Origin: an uncultured Pelagibacteraceae bacterium
GTDB lineage: Bacteria; Pseudomonadota; Alphaproteobacteria; Pelagibacterales; Pelagibacteraceae
NCBI GenBank assembly: GCA_902588925.1
Contig: CACIRB010000003.1
Location: 1 to 64,000, forward strand
Reading direction: 5' to 3'
Length of the DNA: 64,000 nucleotides
Below are positions 50,351 to 58,871 of this stretch, piece after piece. Numbering within the stretch: position 1 is the stretch's first letter; every line of letters begins with the position of its first letter. The notes beneath the pieces were generated by a model that had not been told where the DNA came from, ran no database searches, and was given only the letters and a program-made list of their open reading frames with translations. The translations under genes and the position numbers were made by a program.

Positions 50351-50749
50351 ATGAGAAAAATTTTATTTGTTATGATGTTTTTAACTATTTCAAATTATTC
50401 TTTGGCGGATGGACATGTGAAGAGAATTATATCCACTAGTGAAACTGGCATGGGTAACGAAATAGTATACCCCTCAGGTAAAGCGATGATAACAGCTTTT
50501 GAATTTAACGTTCCTGTTGGGGGTCCAGTTGTTCCTCATACTCACTCTTTTCCAGTGCTAATAATGATCCAACAAGGAGAGATTGAACTTACCCAAGGCG
50601 GTAAAAGCTATATCTATAAAGCTGGAGATGCATTTGTAGAAGATGTAGGTGTAGTACATGAGTCGAAAAATATTGGGAATGTTCCTGTTAAAGCGATTGT
50701 AGTTGCGATAGGAGTTGAAGGTCAAAAAATTATGACACCAGTTAAATAG
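50351..50749 (+). CDS. Secreted small cupin-domain protein
   Basis: Signal peptide; PVVPHTHSFPVLIMIQQGEIELTQGGKSYIYKAGDAFVEDVGVVHES. Confidence 0.85.
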   Translation: MRKILFVMMFLTISNYSLADGHVKRIISTSETGMGNEIVYPSGKAMITAFEFNVPVGGPVVPHTHSFPVLIMIQQGEIELTQGGKSYIYKAGDAFVEDVGVVHESKNIGNVPVKAIVVAIGVEGQKIMTPVK

Positions 50750-50788
50750 AAAGAGAAAATGAAAAAAATAATTTATGGAGGATAAAAT

Positions 50789-51079
50789 ATGATTATAAAA
50801 ATAGAGGAAAATATAAAATCTTTTTCAGCATGGAGAGATATGGTTGAAGATAATGCTGAAAAAATTAAAGGATTTGGTGCAACCATTATTTTTGCTGGTG
50901 TATCAAAAGAAGATGCTTCAAAATTTACAGTAATTGTAAAATATGCAACTATGGAGGGGTTTGAGGCTTTTAAAAATGATAAAGAACTTCACGCTGCAAG
51001 AGCTGCAGCTGGGGTTGATTTAGATTCTGCAAAAATCACTCCCATGGATGGGGACTTTATGGAAAATTTTTCAGGATAA
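50789..51079 (+). CDS. Small dimeric alpha/beta-barrel-like protein
   Basis: 96 aa, good RBS (TGGAGG), ferredoxin-like fold pattern; operon member. Confidence 0.6.
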   Translation: MIIKIEENIKSFSAWRDMVEDNAEKIKGFGATIIFAGVSKEDASKFTVIVKYATMEGFEAFKNDKELHAARAAAGVDLDSAKITPMDGDFMENFSG

Positions 51080-51095
51080 TAAAATAGGAGGAAAA

Positions 51096-51380
51096 ATGGA
51101 AAAAGAAATGCTAGTGGTAGCAAAGTTAAAAGAAGGTACTTTTGAAAAATTTATGGGATTTATGCAATCTCCTGAAGGACTTGCTGAAAGGGCTAAAGTT
51201 GCTGTGGTTGAAAAAACAATTGGAACTGTAACTCCAGACAAAAGTACTGTAATGTTTAAAATATTTTGTACTGATGAAGCTGCACTTCATAAGTTTATAG
51301 AAGGTACAGAGGTATCAAAGCCAATAATGGATGAAGTGTTAGACAGTTATTCAATATACGATTTAACTAAGGTTAAATAG
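51096..51380 (+). CDS. Small dimeric alpha/beta-barrel-like protein
   Basis: Start at MEKEML after AGGAGG; same size class as upstream gene. Confidence 0.6.
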   Translation: MEKEMLVVAKLKEGTFEKFMGFMQSPEGLAERAKVAVVEKTIGTVTPDKSTVMFKIFCTDEAALHKFIEGTEVSKPIMDEVLDSYSIYDLTKVK

Positions 51381-51418
51381 AAAGCTGAGGCTACACATAC
51401 TGACTAATCTCTGCTAGA

Positions 51419-51442
51419 ATTAGTAACTAAATCATTAGTAAC
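51419..51442. repeat. Two direct ATTAGTAAC repeats (15-bp period)
   Basis: ATTAGTAACTAAATCATTAGTAAC immediately upstream of AAGGAGG. Confidence 0.5.
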
Positions 51443-51453
51443 AAGGAGGAAAA

Positions 51454-51804
51454 ATGGCTGGAATAGAAGTAAAAAGTTTTGATAAAGCAGATGAAGTAAA
51501 TGATAAATTTAATAACGCTAAAATTGAAGCGGTCAAAGTTGGAAATCAAAGATTGATGAAACTTACCTTGCAACCTGGTTGGCAATGGTCAAAAGACATA
51601 AAGCCAACAGTTGGTGGCGACAGCTGTCAAGCTACACATCTTGGTATAATTATCTCAGGTGCTGTTTGTGCAAAACATAATGATGGAACTGAACTAACTT
51701 ATAAAGCTGGTGATGCATATTCGATACAACCAGGTCATGATGGATGGGTTGTTGGAGATAAACCAGCAGTAGTATATGAATTTCATGGAATGTGGGGTGA
51801 GTAA
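51454..51804 (+). CDS. Small cupin-domain protein
   Basis: CQATHLGIIISGAVCAKHNDGTELTYKAGDAYSIQPGHDGWVVGDKPAVVYEF. Confidence 0.82.
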   Translation: MAGIEVKSFDKADEVNDKFNNAKIEAVKVGNQRLMKLTLQPGWQWSKDIKPTVGGDSCQATHLGIIISGAVCAKHNDGTELTYKAGDAYSIQPGHDGWVVGDKPAVVYEFHGMWGE

Positions 51805-52127
51805 TGTCTAAATTTTATGTAATTGGAAAAGCAAGTCCTGAGTTATTAAAAAAAATGCATGCTGACCCTGCTGCAGATAGAGGTGCAGTGATGAAATCCA
51901 TGTGTGATAGCTTAGGAGTTAAAGCAATAAGTTATGAGTGGTTAAGAGGACGTTTTGATGTTCTTTTTTGTGTAGAGGGGGACTATGAAAGTGTTCTTGC
52001 AATGAAAGTAACCGTTCTAAATAGCGGAATGATGTCGGATCTGATGGTTCATGAAGTATTTGACTACAACAGTGCATTTAAAAAAGCCTCTGATGCATCT
52101 AAAAGTTACAAGAAGCCAGGTGAATAA
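51804..52127 (+). CDS. GYD-domain-like small protein
   Basis: GRFDVLFCVEGDYESVLAMKVTVLNSGMMSDLMVHEVFD pattern typical of GYD proteins; ATG overlaps upstream stop. Confidence 0.6.
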   Translation: MSKFYVIGKASPELLKKMHADPAADRGAVMKSMCDSLGVKAISYEWLRGRFDVLFCVEGDYESVLAMKVTVLNSGMMSDLMVHEVFDYNSAFKKASDASKSYKKPGE

Positions 52128-52417
52128 TGTCAGCTGGTTATGCAATATTTAATATCAATGTTACTAATCCAGAAAATTATAAACATTATATTGAACAAGT
52201 TGTATCAGTAGCTGAGAAGTTTGGAGCTGAATACATTGTAAGAGGAGGAGAAAATCAAGTGATAGAAGGAGTTTGGCAACATCCGAGAACTGTAGTTATG
52301 AAATTTCCCTCATATGAAAAAGCTTTGGAATGGTATAACTCAGAGGAATATCAACCAATTAAACAAATTCGATTAGATAACGCTGAAACTAATGGGATAA
52401 TAATAAAAGGAGTATAA
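52127..52417 (+). CDS. DUF1330 family protein
   Basis: GYAIFNINVTNPENYKHYIEQVVSVAEKFGAEYIVRGGENQVIEG...RTVVMKFPSYEKALEWYNSEEYQPIKQIRLDNA. Confidence 0.9.
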   Translation: MSAGYAIFNINVTNPENYKHYIEQVVSVAEKFGAEYIVRGGENQVIEGVWQHPRTVVMKFPSYEKALEWYNSEEYQPIKQIRLDNAETNGIIIKGV

Positions 52418-52421
52418 AATT

Positions 52422-52742
52422 ATGTCTATATTAGAAAAATATAGTGCTGCATTAAAAAATAAAGACGAAGCTACAATGAATGATTTGTTGCATGATGATT
52501 TTAAATTCACAATGCATAAATCAGGAAATGTTTTAACTAAAGGTGATGTTATTAAATGGGCTATGAGCGGTGACATTAATCAAGATAAGGCAAGAATTGT
52601 TTATGAAAATGATGAAGTTGGAATTCATCATGCATTTGTAACATTCAATGATGGAAATGTTGAAGCGGTAATGGCAGTTTATAAATATGACAATGGAAAA
52701 ATTGTTAGTTTAGAAACTGGTGCTACTCCAATGCCTAAATAA
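52422..52742 (+). CDS. SnoaL/NTF2-like small protein
   Basis: YSAALKNKDEATMNDLLHDDFKFTMHKSG. Confidence 0.75.
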   Translation: MSILEKYSAALKNKDEATMNDLLHDDFKFTMHKSGNVLTKGDVIKWAMSGDINQDKARIVYENDEVGIHHAFVTFNDGNVEAVMAVYKYDNGKIVSLETGATPMPK

Positions 52743-52753
52743 TTATATATATT

Positions 52754-52793
52754 TAGCGGGATTTCATTTAATATCATTAAATGAGTCTCGCTA
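52754..52793 (+). promoter_or_regulatory. Long hairpin enclosing the start codon of the first SMR-like gene
   Basis: TAGCGGGATTTCATTTAAT-atc-ATTAAATGAGTCTCGCTA, about 18 bp with G.U pairs and one bulge; ATG 52781-52783 lies in the 3' arm. Confidence 0.65.
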
Positions 52794-53113
52794 CTTCATA
52801 CTTGTTCCTAGGTGTTGCTGTATTCCTAGGAGTTACCTCTAATAGTTTTGCTAAAAGTGCGGAAGGCTTTACTCTTCTTGTTCCAAGTATAATTACAGCA
52901 ATTACAATTGTCTTATGCATGTATGCACTTTCACTGGTGATGAAGAATATACCAATGGGTATCACTTACGCTTCGTTTGCAGGATTAACAATCATTGCAA
53001 CAGTTATAGTAGGTGTAATCAAATATAACCAAGTTCCAAATCTTTACTCCATAATTGGATTAGCATTTATAATTATTGGAGTTTTAATGGTTAATTTGTT
53101 AGGTAGTAAATAA
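52781..53113 (+). CDS. Small multidrug resistance (SMR)-like membrane protein lacking the Glu14 equivalent
   Basis: 110 aa, 4 TM, AKSAEGFTLLVPS...IPMGITYASFAGLTI...IIGVLMVNLLG. Confidence 0.82.
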   Translation: MSLATSYLFLGVAVFLGVTSNSFAKSAEGFTLLVPSIITAITIVLCMYALSLVMKNIPMGITYASFAGLTIIATVIVGVIKYNQVPNLYSIIGLAFIIIGVLMVNLLGSK

Positions 53114-53114
53114 C

Positions 53115-53450
53115 ATGAAGCCTCTTATAGGATATTTATTTTTAGCTAACGGTATAATTTTTGGAATAGCTTCAAATAGTTTTGCTAAAATTTCTGAAGG
53201 TTTTACAAAGCTAACTCCTTCAATTTTATGTATCCTTTTTATGTGTATTACAATGTTTTCAATTGCAAAAGCTATGCATGCAATACCTGTTGGATTTGCT
53301 TATTCAATTTATAGTGGCTTAACAGTAACAGGTGTTGTTCTTTTTGCTGTATTAAAATTTAACCAAGTTCCTAATATTTATGGAGCTATAGGAATTATTC
53401 TAATTATTATTGGTGTAATAATGGTTAATTCTCTTGGAAAATTAAATTAA
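53115..53450 (+). CDS. Small multidrug resistance (SMR)-like membrane protein lacking the Glu14 equivalent
   Basis: 111 aa paralogue of the upstream SMR: AKISEGFTKLTPS...IPVGFAYSIYSGLTV...IIGVIMVNSLG. Confidence 0.82.
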   Translation: MKPLIGYLFLANGIIFGIASNSFAKISEGFTKLTPSILCILFMCITMFSIAKAMHAIPVGFAYSIYSGLTVTGVVLFAVLKFNQVPNIYGAIGIILIIIGVIMVNSLGKLN

Positions 53451-53464
53451 AATAACTTAATTTT

Positions 53465-55930
53465 TTAATTTACGTTTGTTTTTAAGTAGCTCAATATTGA
53501 ATTACTTCCACTTAGCATAGCCTCAAAGAATTCAAAAGACTCAGCATCATCAATTTCTGAAAAATAATCGTGAATACATTGTTGTTCATTTACTAATTTT
53601 TCATTATCAGTTTCACTTATAAAACTCATCCAGCCCCATTGATTTAGTAGTCTGGTACCACATTTACCTTGAATATTTTCACGATGTCGAAATAATGGCA
53701 TAATGGCATCTTGTCCTGGTTCCTCTCCTATATAAACCACAAGCATTTGATCATCAGTCTCAAACTTTCTTTTATAAACCATTGCCTCATCCAATATAAT
53801 TTTTTTATTTTTTGTATTGGTTAAATTTCCATTGATAATTGATTTATATAATTGATCCTCTTTTTGTCGCTTTGGTTTAATGGGATTTGTATTTGATGTG
53901 AAATTTACATCATTTGATTTAAGCTTAAATGTTCCATTTTCAAAATTGAAGATTGAAAAATTTTCTTCTTTCGAGTCTAAAATTGATTCATTCAATTCTA
54001 ATTTAGCTATTTGCTTTTCAGGATTTTTCAAATAATCTAAAATAGAATTTGTACCAGCCAAAATAGTCTCAAACAATTCCAAGGACTCAACGTCATCTAT
54101 TTCTGCAAAATAGTCGTGAATACATTGTTGGATTTTTGCAAAATTTAAATTGCTAGTCTCACTTACAAAATTCATCCAACCATATTCAATAAAATTGAAC
54201 CCATTGAATAATGTGTTACATTTTTCTTTAATACTTTGACTGTGTCTAAATAGAGGTAAAATAGCATCTTCATTTGAACTCTCTCCTATATAAATAGATA
54301 AAATCTGATGGTTCATCTCTTCAAATGAATCCTGGTAAACCAATGCTTCATTAAATTTAATTTTTTTATTTTCCTCAGTTATCAAATTTCCCTTAATAAA
54401 AGCTTTGTATAATTCATGATCATTTTGTTTTTTTGGCTTAATAGGATTTGTGATCGATGCAAATTTTACATCATTTGATTTAAGTTCATATCTTCCACTT
54501 GCATTTTTATTAAAAATTTTAAATTCAGAAAATCTATATTTTTTTTCATAATCCTTTGGTTTTTCAGATAATTTTTTTATCCAAAGGTTCTCTCCTTCTG
54601 ACATTATATTTGCATTAAAAATTTCAAAAGCTTGAATATGATAGTATAAGCTTAGCCACGGGTATACTTTAATTTCATGTGGTGTAAATTTTCCATTTAA
54701 CCACTCTGGATGTTTTTCTGAAACAAATCTTATAGACCAGTTTATAAAATCATCTTTATTTCTTATCCAATTTTCTTCTAGAGCCTCTTCGTATCCCTTT
54801 TTACCACCATGTTCATATACGGTATGCTTTTGATGAGTCTTAAAAGGTTTTCTTCCACAACTCGCTGCACCTATTGCTTTTTTTGCGATATGCTTTGAAA
54901 TAGTAATATCTTCATATTGTTTAAAAAGTACCTCATAAGCATCCGATATTGTTTTTCCATGTCTCGTTTTGTAATCTAATAAATCAAAGCTAGCTAATCT
55001 CAAAAGCTCAACATTCATGGAGAATAGTTTGCTTGTATCCCAAGTATAGCCTAAGGCTTTACATCCTTTTGCAGATAACGGGACGAAGAAACCTTTATCA
55101 TTAGTCATACTTAAAACATAATCTAAATCCCATAAACCTTTGGCCCAAAGTTCTTTGTCTTGTGACACAATTGCTAAAGCCAGTTCTGCAGAGGCAAACC
55201 GAAGTCTAACAGTTCCACAATTATTAACTTTGTGTTTTTTTCCACTCAATTTCATTGGATTATCAATTGGACAAAGTTTTGTTCTACTACGATTGCCATC
55301 TCTATCAAGTCGTTCGATCATCGCTTTATTTTTAAAATAGTTTTGGATAGTTTTATGCTGATCTTCTGTGTAATTAAACTGATCATAATTAACTGCATAA
55401 AATGTTACTAGAGGAGAAAGAACTCCCCATAACTGATAATCTCTAGGATTAAAATTATCTTTGCCTGAATTTTCATAAACCCATTTGTCTTTATCTGCAT
55501 TTGCTATATTAAAAATTATTTTCTCATGTAATTTTATTCCGCCTTCAAAATCTATAAGTGCATAATCCCTTAAAGCACCTAAACATCTTTTAAATACTTC
55601 CTCCTGAATTTTTGGAGTGGTTGGTACTTTGAATTCAATAATAACGCTTGTACAAAAGTCTTTAGTTAATTTTTTTCCATCTAATTCATCTTTCCAAACA
55701 TAAGAAGTGTAATGCCAGTTATTAGCCATTACATTTGTTCGATAATATTTGTATCTTTCATAATCTTTTATAATTCTATTTATTTTGGGAAGTGGAACTT
55801 TGAGAAGCTCACTAGATTTTACATGATCATCCATCATCTCTTTTGCTTCATCTGCATAAATCACCTCAGATGCAAGTGAATTTATGAAATTAAATAAAAA
55901 TAAAAAAAAGATGATTAAAAATTTAAACAC
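53465..55930 (-). CDS. Large secreted protein: alginate-lyase (AlgL/PL5)-like N-terminal alpha-helical domain plus two tandem copies of an uncharacterised C-terminal domain
   Basis: Signal peptide; NNCGTVRLRFASAELALAIVSQDKELWAKGLWDLDYVL...FVPLSAKGCKALGYTWDTSKLFSMNVELL; internal duplication visible by eye. Confidence 0.6.
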   Translation of the reverse strand: MFKFLIIFFLFLFNFINSLASEVIYADEAKEMMDDHVKSSELLKVPLPKINRIIKDYERYKYYRTNVMANNWHYTSYVWKDELDGKKLTKDFCTSVIIEFKVPTTPKIQEEVFKRCLGALRDYALIDFEGGIKLHEKIIFNIANADKDKWVYENSGKDNFNPRDYQLWGVLSPLVTFYAVNYDQFNYTEDQHKTIQNYFKNKAMIERLDRDGNRSRTKLCPIDNPMKLSGKKHKVNNCGTVRLRFASAELALAIVSQDKELWAKGLWDLDYVLSMTNDKGFFVPLSAKGCKALGYTWDTSKLFSMNVELLRLASFDLLDYKTRHGKTISDAYEVLFKQYEDITISKHIAKKAIGAASCGRKPFKTHQKHTVYEHGGKKGYEEALEENWIRNKDDFINWSIRFVSEKHPEWLNGKFTPHEIKVYPWLSLYYHIQAFEIFNANIMSEGENLWIKKLSEKPKDYEKKYRFSEFKIFNKNASGRYELKSNDVKFASITNPIKPKKQNDHELYKAFIKGNLITEENKKIKFNEALVYQDSFEEMNHQILSIYIGESSNEDAILPLFRHSQSIKEKCNTLFNGFNFIEYGWMNFVSETSNLNFAKIQQCIHDYFAEIDDVESLELFETILAGTNSILDYLKNPEKQIAKLELNESILDSKEENFSIFNFENGTFKLKSNDVNFTSNTNPIKPKRQKEDQLYKSIINGNLTNTKNKKIILDEAMVYKRKFETDDQMLVVYIGEEPGQDAIMPLFRHRENIQGKCGTRLLNQWGWMSFISETDNEKLVNEQQCIHDYFSEIDDAESFEFFEAMLSGSNSILSYLKTNVN

Positions 55931-55990
55931 TACTTGATTATAAGCATATTCTTCAAATATGTAATGTTATTATGTTAAATTTTTGTTAAT

Positions 55991-56332
55991 TTAAAATTTT
56001 GGAATTTTATGATGACCTTTTTCATCCAAAGTTAATTCAAACTCATCAACAACTGTGCTTGTATCTAATGCAGAATATAAATGTGGGTACATATCACCAT
56101 TTGATGCTTGTTCCCAAAGTAAGTGTTCAAGTTTAAATGCATTTACTCTCAATAAAACTAGGTTTTCTTTATTTGGGTAATGTTTTTTTAAGGTTTCCTC
56201 AACTTGGTCTTCCTCTGAAAAATGAATGTAACCATCTTTAATATCTTTTTCGGAACCTCCATAAGTCCCAGATTGTTTGGCTTTTTGCCACTCTTCCTTA
56301 TCTATTACTTTAAAAATATACTCTAAATTCAT
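55991..56332 (-). CDS. DUF952 family protein
   Basis: EYIFKVIDKEEWQKAKQSGTYGGSEKDIKDGYIHFSEEDQVEETL. Confidence 0.88.
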   Translation of the reverse strand: MNLEYIFKVIDKEEWQKAKQSGTYGGSEKDIKDGYIHFSEEDQVEETLKKHYPNKENLVLLRVNAFKLEHLLWEQASNGDMYPHLYSALDTSTVVDEFELTLDEKGHHKIPKF

Positions 56333-56333
56333 T

Positions 56334-56897
56334 TTACCAAGAAGAGTTGGGTCCTTTTAAAAATTCTAGTTCTTCTTCGGTAGACTCTCTTCCTAAAATT
56401 TCGTTTCTATGTGGATATCTGTGAAATTGTCTAATTGCTTTTGTATGATCCTGCCAAAATTTTTTTATTTCATTGTAACCTTCGTGTTCTCTTAAATATT
56501 TATTTAATAAATAATATGCCATCTCATGATCGCTTATTTCTTCACTATGAATTAAAGGTAACAACATAAAAAATCTTTGATTTACATTCATAGCTTCTAA
56601 ATAACCTGAATAAACTGCATCATTTACAATCAATCTGGTTTTTTGATCTTGTGCAAAAGCCTTTTTATCATTTCTAAACATATTTCTAGAAAACTGATCA
56701 AACAAAATAACTAGCGCTAAACAACTCATAGGATTATCTTGCCAATCATCATACTCATTTTGACAGGCAAGTTCATAATCATTTAAAAAATTATCTTTAA
56801 TTTTTTGATCAAACTTTTCATCTTTTTTGAAACGCATTTCAGAGGGAGTTTCTTTAAACCAGAAATCTAGAATTTTTTGCGCTCTTTCTGGTATCAT
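56334..56897 (-). CDS. DUF924 family protein
   Basis: AQKILDFWFKETP; CLALVILFDQFSRNMFRNDKKAFAQD; ERFFMLLPL-like region. Confidence 0.9.
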   Translation of the reverse strand: MIPERAQKILDFWFKETPSEMRFKKDEKFDQKIKDNFLNDYELACQNEYDDWQDNPMSCLALVILFDQFSRNMFRNDKKAFAQDQKTRLIVNDAVYSGYLEAMNVNQRFFMLLPLIHSEEISDHEMAYYLLNKYLREHEGYNEIKKFWQDHTKAIRQFHRYPHRNEILGRESTEEELEFLKGPNSSW

Positions 56898-57700
56898 TCA
56901 GCTAAAGGCTTTAATAATTTTAATATTTGTTTATGATTTGCTTTATTATTTGAAACAATAATATTTCCTCCTACCACAGGATTTTTATTTCCCCATGTAG
57001 TTACTATTGCCCCACTTGCTCTAACTATTGGCATAATCGGATGGATATCCCAAATTTTGTTTGCACATTGCGCAACCATTTCAAGTCTACCTTCAGCTAG
57101 TTGACAATATGTTAAAGCGTCAAAACATGGAAATTGCATTCGTTTTATAAATTTTTGAATTTTAGATTGTTGTTTTAGAGTTAATTGATTGTGAAATGCT
57201 GCAGCTAATTTTGCATTAGCAAAATTTAATTGAGAATTAACTTTTAGTTTTCTTTTTTTGTTATTTTCAAAAACGTAGGCTGTATTTTTATTTATATTTA
57301 AATAATATTTTTTCATTTTAGGAAAATTTGCTAATCCTAAAATTGGTTCCTCATTATAATTTAAAGAAATTAAATTACTCCAACTAGGATTGCCTACAAC
57401 ATATGATCTAGTTCCATCAATTGGGTCGATTACCCATGAAAACTCACTTTTGGTAAGTTTATGACCATACTCCTCACCAATGATTTGGTGGTTTGGAAAT
57501 TTTTTTGAAATTTTAGATCTTATAAATTTTTCAAATGCTTTATCAGATGTAGTTACAGGATCATAACCTTTACCTTTCATCTTATTGGTTATCTTGAATG
57601 GTTTATCTAATTTAGCGTAGTAAAATCTTGTTAAATCTTTAGCAAGTTGATTTAAAAAGCTTGCATATATTGGATATTTTTTTGAATCAAATTTTTTCAC
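56894..57700 (-). CDS. Inositol monophosphatase family protein, histidinol-phosphatase-like
   Basis: GEEYGHKLTKSEFSWVIDPIDGTRSYVVGNPSW; IWDIHPIMPIVRASGA. Confidence 0.88.
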   Translation of the reverse strand: MKKFDSKKYPIYASFLNQLAKDLTRFYYAKLDKPFKITNKMKGKGYDPVTTSDKAFEKFIRSKISKKFPNHQIIGEEYGHKLTKSEFSWVIDPIDGTRSYVVGNPSWSNLISLNYNEEPILGLANFPKMKKYYLNINKNTAYVFENNKKRKLKVNSQLNFANAKLAAAFHNQLTLKQQSKIQKFIKRMQFPCFDALTYCQLAEGRLEMVAQCANKIWDIHPIMPIVRASGAIVTTWGNKNPVVGGNIIVSNNKANHKQILKLLKPLAE

Positions 57701-57767
57701 AGTGAACTCTTACTATTTAATTTATGTTGATTAAAGTTAAATTTTAAATAATCCTTGCCTTAGTAGT

Positions 57768-58871
57768 ATGAAAATTGAGCTAATTGAAAATAAAGTTTAT
57801 TTTAATAATGGATCTGAAAAAAAAGAAATTCACCCATTCTGGTTACGTGAAAGGGCGAACGGTGAAGAGTATTTAGATAAAGGAACTCAGCAAAGACTTT
57901 TTGATCCAACCTTTCTAAGTAATAATATTTCAATAAATAAAGCCAACATTAATGAAAAATATTTAGAAGTTGATTTTAATGATGGTGTTAATTCAAAATT
58001 AGAAATAGACAAAATTGCATCTGAGTTTTTTAAAGAAGATACTGTAATTAGATCTATAGAAAAGACTAAATGGGACTCCACTCTAAAAAATATTAAAAAT
58101 TTCGAATACCAAGAAAATTTTTATGAGAGTAGAGAAATGCATGATTTACTTGTTTGTTTCTATAAATTTGGATTTGTTGTAGTAAAAAATATTCCAACAT
58201 CAAAAAATTACATCGTGGAATTTGCAAACTCAATTGGGAGTGTAAGAAGAACAAACTTTGGAGAATATTTTGATGTAAAATCTAAACCTGATCCTAACGA
58301 TCTTGCCTATACATCATTAGCTTTAGCACCACATACAGATAATCCCTATAGAAATCCTGTTCCTTGTATTCAGCTTTTACATTGTATTGAAAGTAAAGTT
58401 TCAGGAGGATTATCGACATTAGTAGATGGTTATACAGTTACTGAAGATTTAAAAAATGAATATCCAGAATTTTACAAAATATTAACAGAGGTAAAAGTAA
58501 GATTTAGATTTATTGATAAAGAAGTTATCTTAGAAACAATTTCTCCTTTAATTGAATTAAATGATGATAAAAGTTTTAAACAGGTAAGATTTAGTCCTAG
58601 ATTAGACTATGTCCCAATTTTAGAAAAAGAAAAATTAGATCTTTACTATAGTGCGAGAAAAAAAATATCCGAAATGTATAATTCAGATAAATATAGAATT
58701 GAATTTAAACTCGAGCCAAAAGACTTAATGATGATGGATAATCATAGATTACTTCATGGACGAACAGTCTATGATGCAAATGAAGGAGAAAGATTTTTAC
58801 AAGGTTGTTATATCGATTACGATAGTACTGAAGGAAAATTGAGACATTTAAAAAGAAAGTTTAATCTCTAG
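57768..58871 (+). CDS. Gamma-butyrobetaine dioxygenase-like TauD/TfdA family 2OG-Fe(II) oxygenase
   Basis: HPFWLRERANGEEYLD N-terminal domain; LAPHTDNPYRNPVPCIQLLHC; LMMMDNHRLLHGRTVYD. Confidence 0.9.
   Translation: MKIELIENKVYFNNGSEKKEIHPFWLRERANGEEYLDKGTQQRLFDPTFLSNNISINKANINEKYLEVDFNDGVNSKLEIDKIASEFFKEDTVIRSIEKTKWDSTLKNIKNFEYQENFYESREMHDLLVCFYKFGFVVVKNIPTSKNYIVEFANSIGSVRRTNFGEYFDVKSKPDPNDLAYTSLALAPHTDNPYRNPVPCIQLLHCIESKVSGGLSTLVDGYTVTEDLKNEYPEFYKILTEVKVRFRFIDKEVILETISPLIELNDDKSFKQVRFSPRLDYVPILEKEKLDLYYSARKKISEMYNSDKYRIEFKLEPKDLMMMDNHRLLHGRTVYDANEGERFLQGCYIDYDSTEGKLRHLKRKFNL

Noticed and set aside
52754-52793. Guanidine (mini-ykkC) riboswitch upstream of SMR genes
   Set aside because: Single long stem with ATC loop; lacks the two short hairpins with ACGR loops.
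52777-52965. 62-aa reverse ORF opposite SMR1
   Set aside because: Fully antisense to the SMR-like gene, no SD or family.
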